From CAYTBN01 sp964436045 (GTDB lineage: Bacteria; Myxococcota_A; UBA796; UBA9615; CAYRNR01): 64,000 bases of DNA. Made by a program: the position numbers and the translations under genes. Positions 58,895 to 64,000 of this stretch are shown here, in pieces. Below the pieces are notes generated by a model, which saw only the letters and a list, made by a program, of their open reading frames with translations, was not told the DNA's origin and made no database searches. Numbering within the stretch: position 1 is the first letter of the stretch; every line of letters starts with the position of its first letter. The stretch covers positions 1 to 64,000 of the forward strand of contig CAYTBN010000004.1 of assembly GCA_964436045.1 (NCBI GenBank), in the 5' to 3' direction.

Positions 58895-59455
58895 ATGCCG
58901 CGCTCCCCCCTCACCTCGCTGGTGCTGTTGTTGTCCCTGCTCGTCGCCGGTCCGGCGGCCGGTGACCCACCTGTCTGCAGCGCCGACTGCGACTGCGAGG
59001 ACGGCAGCTGCCGGGACGGCAAGTGTGTCCCGAACTCCGCCAAATGTTACAGCGACAGTGAATGCGGTGGAGGGGTCTGCCGTTCCGGGAAGTGCACTAC
59101 CGCGGGCGGCAAGTGCTACTCCGACTCCGAGTGCCCCGGCGGGACTTGCCGCAGCGGGCAGTGCACGACAGCAGGGGGTCAGTGCTACAGCGACTCCGAG
59201 TGCGCGGGGGGTACGTGTCGCAGCGGGCGCTGCACCACCGCCGGCGGCCAGTGTTACAGCGACTCCGAGTGTGCGGGCGGGGTCTGTCGCAGCGGACAGT
59301 GCACCACCGCCGGGGGGAAATGTTACAGCGACTCCGAGTGCGCAGGCGGGGTCTGCCGCAGCGGCCTGTGCACCACCGCCGGGGGAAAATGCTACAGCGA
59401 CTCCGAGTGCCCCGGGGGTACCTGCCGGAGCGGCCGCTGCACGACGGGGGGATAG
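58895..59455 (+). CDS. Exported cysteine-rich tandem-repeat protein
   Basis: 186 residues. Signal peptide PRSPLTSLVLLLSLLVAGPA. After one divergent Cys unit (CSADCDCEDGSCRDGKC), six 23-residue repeats follow with the pattern KCYSDSECxGGxCRSGxCTT. Each has four cysteines, probably forming two disulphides in a knot-like unit similar to the cysteine-rich repeats common in myxobacterial surface proteins. No anchor is present, so it is probably secreted. It follows the papain-family gene after 103 bases. Confidence 0.8.
   Translation: MPRSPLTSLVLLLSLLVAGPAAGDPPVCSADCDCEDGSCRDGKCVPNSAKCYSDSECGGGVCRSGKCTTAGGKCYSDSECPGGTCRSGQCTTAGGQCYSDSECAGGTCRSGRCTTAGGQCYSDSECAGGVCRSGQCTTAGGKCYSDSECAGGVCRSGLCTTAGGKCYSDSECPGGTCRSGRCTTGG
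59042..59455 (+). repeat. Six tandem 69-bp repeats in the Cys-rich gene
   Basis: Units begin at 59042, 59111, 59180, 59249, 59318 and 59387, each 69 bases (23 codons; the last includes the stop). DNA identity is high (for example AGCGACTCCGAGTG recurs in most units), so the array can expand or shrink by recombination without breaking the frame. Confidence 0.9.
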
Positions 59456-59474
59456 GCCTCGCGGCCGGCGGCCG

Positions 59475-62400
59475 TCAGCTGGTGTAGTAGGAACGGTCGA
59501 TGATCTCCCGCTTCAGATCGTCCGACAGATCGTCGAAGTAGGCACAGTACCCCGCGATTCGCACGACCAGGTCCTTGTGCTTGCCGGGATTCCGGTACGC
59601 GTCCAGCAGGGTCTCGCGGTCGACCAGGTTGGGCTGGAACTGCATGCCCCCCTGGTCGAAGAACCCGCGGATCAGACCGGCGAGGCTCGCGGTCCCGTCT
59701 GCCCCCTGGAACAACCCGCTGTCGATGGTCGAGGTCAGGGAGGTGCCGTTGGGCGCAAACCGGGCGAAATCGACCTTGGCGACGGCGTTGAGGGCCGACG
59801 ACAGGTCGACCATCTGCATCCCGAAGTGGGGACAGATGCTGTTGGCCAGTGGCACACCGTAGAGGCGCCCCGAGGGCAGGGCCGGGGTGTTGCGGCCATA
59901 GACCATGTTCACGTTGAGGCCGTAGTAGCCGGCGACGTACTTGCCGTCCCGGTTCTTGTGTTCGGTGGCGCGCAGCGCGTTCACGTACAGCTCCAGGACG
60001 CGGTGGATCCACAGATGGGCCTCGGTCGCGGTGTCTTCACCGAACTTGGGAGCGCCGAGCAGGTCGTCGTGTAGCTGGCGGTAGCGTGGACCATCGAAGT
60101 TGGCGTCCATCGCCTCGAGCAACTCGTCGAAGGTGTAGCGCTTCTGGCGGAACACGAGTTCGTCGATGGCGGCCAGGGAATCGGCGACGTCGGTCACGCC
60201 CACCGCCTGGATTCCGCTGGAGTTCAGGGTGGTCCCCCCTTCGTACACGTCCTTGCCGCTCTCGAGGCAACCCGCGTACAGGGACGACGCGAGGGGCGTG
60301 GTCAGGGTCTTGGTGAGCGCGGTCTCGATCCGCTGCTGGTCCGCGAGCACGTCCCGCACCAGCTCGGTGAGACGCTCCTCGAAGCGTTCCAGCAGCTGGT
60401 CCATGGTCGCCGGGAGGTCGCGGGGACCGTTGCGCAGCCGCCTCTCGGCGCGCTTGCGGGCTCGCCGGATGCGGGCCAACGCGCGCTGTCCCACCCGGGG
60501 GGGGCCGAGCCGGGAGCGGACAGCCCGGCGCACCCGCTTGTCGACGTAGGGCAGCTCGCCGTACCTCCACAGCGGGCGCTTGTCTCCCCACAGGGCCTGG
60601 AGGAAGGGCATGACCACGTTGACGTTGGCGGCGTCGGTGTTGGCGAAGTGGTCGTCGGACGCCACCGGCTCCACACATCCGACGATGGAGTAGTTCCTGG
60701 CGTCCTCCAGGGTCGTTTCGTGCTCGTTGCACAGGGCGGGGATGTAGACATCGTCGTTGAAGAGCGCCGGCATCGGCGAGCCGTTGAGGTAGACCTCGGC
60801 GATCCTCTCGACGTACTCGGCCGGGCTGTCGCGGTGGATGCGCGCGGCCATGTTCACGCCGATGGGTCGCAGCTCGCAGGCGTCCAGGATCATGTAGGAG
60901 ACGTCGTTGGTGCAGTCCACGCCCGCTCGATCGATACCGCCGACGGTGACCGTCTCGACCGGCGAGAGGCTCTCGAACAGCTTGCCGAGCTCGAACCCGG
61001 TGTCGCCGTCGTTGAGGAAGATGACCTCGTCGATCTTCAAGATGAAGCAGGCAACGAGCTCCTTGGCTGCCTCGTAATCGATGATCCCGGCCTCGAGGTC
61101 AGCCTTGTAGTAGGGATAGAGCACCTGGTCGAGCCTGCCGAGGGATATGGCGTTCTCGAAGGACTCGGTGCACAGCGCGACCTGTAGCAGCAAGATCGCT
61201 TGCAGCGCCTCGTGGAACGTGCGAGCCGGATTCCTGGGGACACGGCCGCAGATCCGCGCCATCTGCGCGAACTCGGCCCGGCGATGGGGATCGGCCTCCT
61301 CGCCGGCAAGGGCGCTCAGGTGTGCGGCGTACCGATCGGCGAACTCCTCCAGGCTGCTCAACGCGAGCTGCATCCCGTCGTAGAAGCCACGATCCTCGTC
61401 GGGCTTGCGCTTCTCCTCGACCTCCCGGGCGATCCCGACCGTTCCCAGCCGGACCAGGCGCTCGCAGTTGACGATGTAGTGCGCGATCCCGGCCAGGTTG
61501 TTGTTGAACGCCGAGCGCTTCTCGAGGAGTCGCGCAAGGAACTGACCCAGCTGCGCAGGCGTGGGGAACACCCGCGTCAGCACACCGCGGCTGGCCCAGT
61601 AGGGTGCCAGCTTGGTGTAGAAACGGATCTTCTCCGACAACGAGATCTGGAACGGGACCGGCTTCTGGCGGTCGATGCTCCACAGGTTGGCCGCCATGGC
61701 GGTGCCGAAGTACTCCACCCAGATGCTGCCGCCCACCCGCTTGGACGTGAAGTTCCCGACGAGCAGCTCGTGCGGATTCACGGTGATCTGCTTGTGGTTG
61801 AGGAGGTACCGCAGCAGGGTGGCGCGCTGGAGGGCGAGGGGCTTGGTGAAGCCGTTTTCCTTGTGGAAGGCGGTCTTGAGCTCGGCGGACTCGATGCAGA
61901 CGTGGTAGCCGGCGTCGCGGATGTCCCGCTGGATGGCGTGGATCCTCCGGGTGAACGTCGGCGAGCGCCGGGCCATGTCGGAGCCCGAGGTCTGGGCCGC
62001 GATGCCCAGCGACGTGAACGTGTCCGCCACGGCGGCGAGGGCTCCAGCGCTGCGGTCGGCCGCGATGTTCAGCGGCTCCTGCTCCAGGTCCAGCCGACGC
62101 GCCTTGGTCTCGTGCAGGTCGTAGTAGCGCATCAGTTCGATGGATGACAGGCCGATGGAATCCAGCAGCGCGGCGGTGGCCTCGACGTTCTCCGTCCGGT
62201 CGTTGTGCCCGGGGACGACACACATCCGGACACCCACCTGAGCCTGGCTGGCTGCCAACCGCCGGAGGTTCTTTTCGACCCGGCGCCCGTCGGTCCCGGT
62301 GAGCCTGTCGTGCAGTACATCGTCGCCCACGACCTTCACATCGAACAGGAATCGATCGACGTGGGGCATGCACGCCTCGAACGTGGACCAGGGGACATCC

Positions 62401-62786
62401 CCGGCTGTCTCGATGGTGACATCGAGCCCATCGTCCTTCGCGGCGTCGAGGAAGGTCACCAGGCCGGTCCGATCCTGCGCCAGCGGCTCGCCCCCGCTCA
62501 ACGTGACGCCGCCGTGGGTGTTGCGGTAGTACACCCGGTCCCTGGCCACGGTGGTCAGGATCTCTGCCACGGAGCGCCCCTTGGTGGGCGACGACGGTGA
62601 CTCGAAGGGCTGCGCCTCCGGGTTCTGGCACCAGGCGCACCGCATGGGACAGCCCCGGAAGAACACCGTGGTCCGGATCCCGGGGCCATCGTGGACGCAG
62701 GTCCGCTGGATGTTCAGGACCGATAGCCTGGCTGAGTCGCGGTCACGCTCATCGGGGGCGTGACGCAGCGCGGTTGCAGTGACCAT
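59475..62786 (-). CDS. Glycyl-radical enzyme fused to its radical-SAM activase
   Basis: One 1103-residue frame from ATG 62786 (GAGGG five bases upstream). Residues 1-270 are a complete activating enzyme: VHDGPGIRTTVFFRGCPMRC with CX3CX2C (Cys46, Cys50, Cys53), GGVTLSGGEPLAQ, DVTIETAG and MCVVPGHND. It lacks the ferredoxin-like extra-cluster insert of many non-PFL activases. Residues 271-1103 are a full glycyl-radical enzyme: ARTFHEALQAILLLQ, YSIVGCVEPVAS with the thiyl Cys704, and RIAGYCAYF with the radical Gly1079, 25 residues from the end. GCVEP places it with eliminase-type members, not PFL itself. The substrate is unknown. An internal ATG (61976) marks the domain boundary; there is no linker. 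Confidence 0.9.
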   Translation of the reverse strand: MVTATALRHAPDERDRDSARLSVLNIQRTCVHDGPGIRTTVFFRGCPMRCAWCQNPEAQPFESPSSPTKGRSVAEILTTVARDRVYYRNTHGGVTLSGGEPLAQDRTGLVTFLDAAKDDGLDVTIETAGDVPWSTFEACMPHVDRFLFDVKVVGDDVLHDRLTGTDGRRVEKNLRRLAASQAQVGVRMCVVPGHNDRTENVEATAALLDSIGLSSIELMRYYDLHETKARRLDLEQEPLNIAADRSAGALAAVADTFTSLGIAAQTSGSDMARRSPTFTRRIHAIQRDIRDAGYHVCIESAELKTAFHKENGFTKPLALQRATLLRYLLNHKQITVNPHELLVGNFTSKRVGGSIWVEYFGTAMAANLWSIDRQKPVPFQISLSEKIRFYTKLAPYWASRGVLTRVFPTPAQLGQFLARLLEKRSAFNNNLAGIAHYIVNCERLVRLGTVGIAREVEEKRKPDEDRGFYDGMQLALSSLEEFADRYAAHLSALAGEEADPHRRAEFAQMARICGRVPRNPARTFHEALQAILLLQVALCTESFENAISLGRLDQVLYPYYKADLEAGIIDYEAAKELVACFILKIDEVIFLNDGDTGFELGKLFESLSPVETVTVGGIDRAGVDCTNDVSYMILDACELRPIGVNMAARIHRDSPAEYVERIAEVYLNGSPMPALFNDDVYIPALCNEHETTLEDARNYSIVGCVEPVASDDHFANTDAANVNVVMPFLQALWGDKRPLWRYGELPYVDKRVRRAVRSRLGPPRVGQRALARIRRARKRAERRLRNGPRDLPATMDQLLERFEERLTELVRDVLADQQRIETALTKTLTTPLASSLYAGCLESGKDVYEGGTTLNSSGIQAVGVTDVADSLAAIDELVFRQKRYTFDELLEAMDANFDGPRYRQLHDDLLGAPKFGEDTATEAHLWIHRVLELYVNALRATEHKNRDGKYVAGYYGLNVNMVYGRNTPALPSGRLYGVPLANSICPHFGMQMVDLSSALNAVAKVDFARFAPNGTSLTSTIDSGLFQGADGTASLAGLIRGFFDQGGMQFQPNLVDRETLLDAYRNPGKHKDLVVRIAGYCAYFDDLSDDLKREIIDRSYYTS

Positions 62787-62807
62787 GTGTACCCTCAAGA
62801 TAGACTA

Positions 62808-64000
62808 TTACCAGACATAGTCAGGTGCCACCTCTCGTTTGTCCTTGCCCCACAGGACATGGAAGACACGCAGCTTGCGGATCGAGGTGGGCGAGAGCTG
62901 CCCGATGGGGACGTAGACGATCTTGCTGCCGTGGGCCTCGGCGTAGCCGCGCAGCGCCGAGCGGGGGGGCGCAGCGGCGACGTACACCACATGGGGATCG
63001 AGGCTGTAGTCGACGGCGGCCATCAGCAGCACCTCGGACTTGGAGCGGGCCTGCTGGTAATCCGGATCGTCCCACACGTCGGCGAGGCGAAGCGGTGGGT
63101 AGGAGAGCAGCAGCCCGCCGTACTCGCAGCGGTTGATGCCGGGACCGACGATGTGGTCGGCCAGGGGGGTCGAGTAGAACGCCATGTCCGACTCCTGCTC
63201 GTGCTCGCCGAGCCAGGTCATCCTCAGCGGGTACCGCTCGTCCACCAGGTCCTCGTCGAAGATCATCACCACGGAGCCGACCCCGCCCTGGGCCTTGCGC
63301 TCTTCCCGGACGTAGATCCGCCGTTCGTGCCAGTTCCGGACGGTCTCGCGCACGTCGATGCCGTCGAGGAGCGAGGTGGTGAAGGGCACGCTGCGCGACT
63401 GCTCGTCACCGACGATCTTGACGCCCTTCTTGCGCAGGTAGTGTCCGTAGTCCTCGATCACCAGGTCTTCGGGCGGGTAGGAGCACAGCCCGTGGGGATC
63501 GAAGTGTTCCAGCCACTCGCCGGCGTGCCGCTCGCGTTTTCGCTTGCGCAGCGGAACCCGGACCATGCGCCGCTTGACCACCGGGATCCGGCGGCGCAGC
63601 CGGATCTTGCGGGTGCCCAGCTGCAGCTGCTCGGCGCTGACCCGGATCGTGGGTAGCTCGGCCGTCTCCTCCTGCCACGGGTAGTGCTCGCCCAGATCCC
63701 ACACCTCGTGGCCGAAGTTCTCGTCCACCGCCCCCCTGGACGCGACCAACAACTGGTACAGGTCGGGGACCAGCTGCCCATCGACCATCGCGTAGTTGCG
63801 GGCGAACTTCCGGAGGACCCGGTACTGCCACGGTCGCACCTCCTCGCCGGTGCGGGCCCGGTAGCGCAGCGTGGCCCGGTCCAGCATCTTCAGATGGACC
63901 TGGCGGCGATCGAAGGCGGAGTCCGGTGCGCCGCAACGACGCGCGATCCAGTCCACGGCCGCGGACAGCCCGGCCCGCTCGTCCGGCACCTCCTCCCGCC
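62808..64000 (-). CDS. Unknown protein upstream of the glycyl-radical fusion, cut by the window edge
   Basis: About 397 residues are visible; the frame is open to the window end (REEVPDERAG), so the start lies beyond. The GTG at 63989 has a purine-rich run but no spacing, so I do not treat it as the start. The sequence is Arg-rich with GHEVWDLGEHYPWQEE, a basic stretch (KRRMVRVPLRKRKRERHAGE) and a C-terminal region GVGSVVMIFDEDLVDERYPL, MAAVDYSLDPHVVYV, VYVPIGQLSPTSIRKLRVFH. I do not recognise the family. It ends with tandem stops (TAA TAG) 22 bases before the fusion's ATG, so the two genes very likely share a transcript. Confidence 0.65.
   Translation of the reverse strand, partial: REEVPDERAGLSAAVDWIARRCGAPDSAFDRRQVHLKMLDRATLRYRARTGEEVRPWQYRVLRKFARNYAMVDGQLVPDLYQLLVASRGAVDENFGHEVWDLGEHYPWQEETAELPTIRVSAEQLQLGTRKIRLRRRIPVVKRRMVRVPLRKRKRERHAGEWLEHFDPHGLCSYPPEDLVIEDYGHYLRKKGVKIVGDEQSRSVPFTTSLLDGIDVRETVRNWHERRIYVREERKAQGGVGSVVMIFDEDLVDERYPLRMTWLGEHEQESDMAFYSTPLADHIVGPGINRCEYGGLLLSYPPLRLADVWDDPDYQQARSKSEVLLMAAVDYSLDPHVVYVAAAPPRSALRGYAEAHGSKIVYVPIGQLSPTSIRKLRVFHVLWGKDKREVAPDYVW

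Noticed and set aside
59042..59455. Regularly spaced repeats that could suggest a CRISPR array.
   Set aside because: The 69-bp units are contiguous without unique spacers, keep a single reading frame and encode a Cys-rich motif after a signal peptide.
60648..62600. Several plus-strand frames of 100-300 codons within 60.1-62.6 kb.
   Set aside because: They are antisense to the glycyl-radical fusion, which has complete catalytic motifs throughout the minus-strand frame.

Overview
This 64-kb window is a high-GC (mostly about 70%) bacterial chromosome segment, apart from a visibly lower-GC first kilobase. Several traits point to an uncultured Myxococcota-like (deltaproteobacterial) organism. Three proteins end in a Cys-x-Cys, hydrophobic helix, Arg tail resembling MYXO-CTERM sorting signals. 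There are Asp-rich GDDD linkers, an AgmX/PglI-type lipoprotein, a choice-of-anchor-L protein, a MopE-like metal-binding tail and a FHA-winged-helix regulator. This assignment is inference from gene content.

Layout. 1-1013: edge of a low-GC accessory patch with a clan-CD (caspase/C13-like) protease and an overlapping partner gene, abutting the 3' end of tRNA-Thr(CGT). 1.3-4.3 kb: a repeat-rich area with a frameshifted DUF222-HNH gene carrying serine-rich microsatellites, three copies of a dispersed 33-48-bp repeat, a small gene interrupted by a 165-bp foldback element, a second foldback, and a zinc-ribbon gene. 4.3-15.1 kb: NUDIX hydrolase; then a minus-strand run of tldD/tldE, a membrane protein and BtpA; a sigma/anti-sigma pair with an exported protein; a degenerate histidine kinase; and polA. 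15.2-23.6 kb: a three-gene operon with overlapping starts and stops, comprising an MMPL-porter-like lipoprotein, a DUF3857-transglutaminase protein with an intact catalytic triad, and a lipoprotein paralogue that has lost the triad. 23.6-29 kb: envelope proteins. 29-34.5 kb: an HD-domain protein with a HEAT partner carrying a frameshift, a GT-C glycosyltransferase-like protein and a metallo-beta-lactamase-fold hydrolase. 34.6-45.6 kb: FHA regulator, a foldback and terminator between convergent genes, a thrombospondin-type-3 lipoprotein, dusB, an exported protein, a zinc-ribbon/propeller protein, HAD phosphatase, membrane protein plus nucleosidase-like protein, HD phosphohydrolase, S1 protein and queG. 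45.7-51.7 kb: the conserved tmk-holB-ricT-metG-tatD replication/translation operon, with TatD fused to a radical-SAM domain. 51.8-56.3 kb: two short genes that simple ORF calling misses, a cysteine desulfurase, a GH114-like lipoprotein and an S9 peptidase. 56.3-59.5 kb: a ferredoxin-like remnant, a textbook sigma-54 promoter, an acidic lipoprotein, a papain-family protease with a surface anchor, and a tandem Cys-rich repeat protein. 59.5-64 kb: an unknown gene cut by the window edge followed by a single reading frame that fuses a glycyl-radical-enzyme activase to its glycyl-radical enzyme.

Most of the window is housekeeping or envelope biology. The most unusual elements are the activase/glycyl-radical-enzyme fusion, the foldback elements, the protease pair next to tRNA-Thr, and the active/inactive transglutaminase pair. 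Frameshifts occur in three otherwise good genes, two of them at C or G runs, so assembly indels must be kept in mind.
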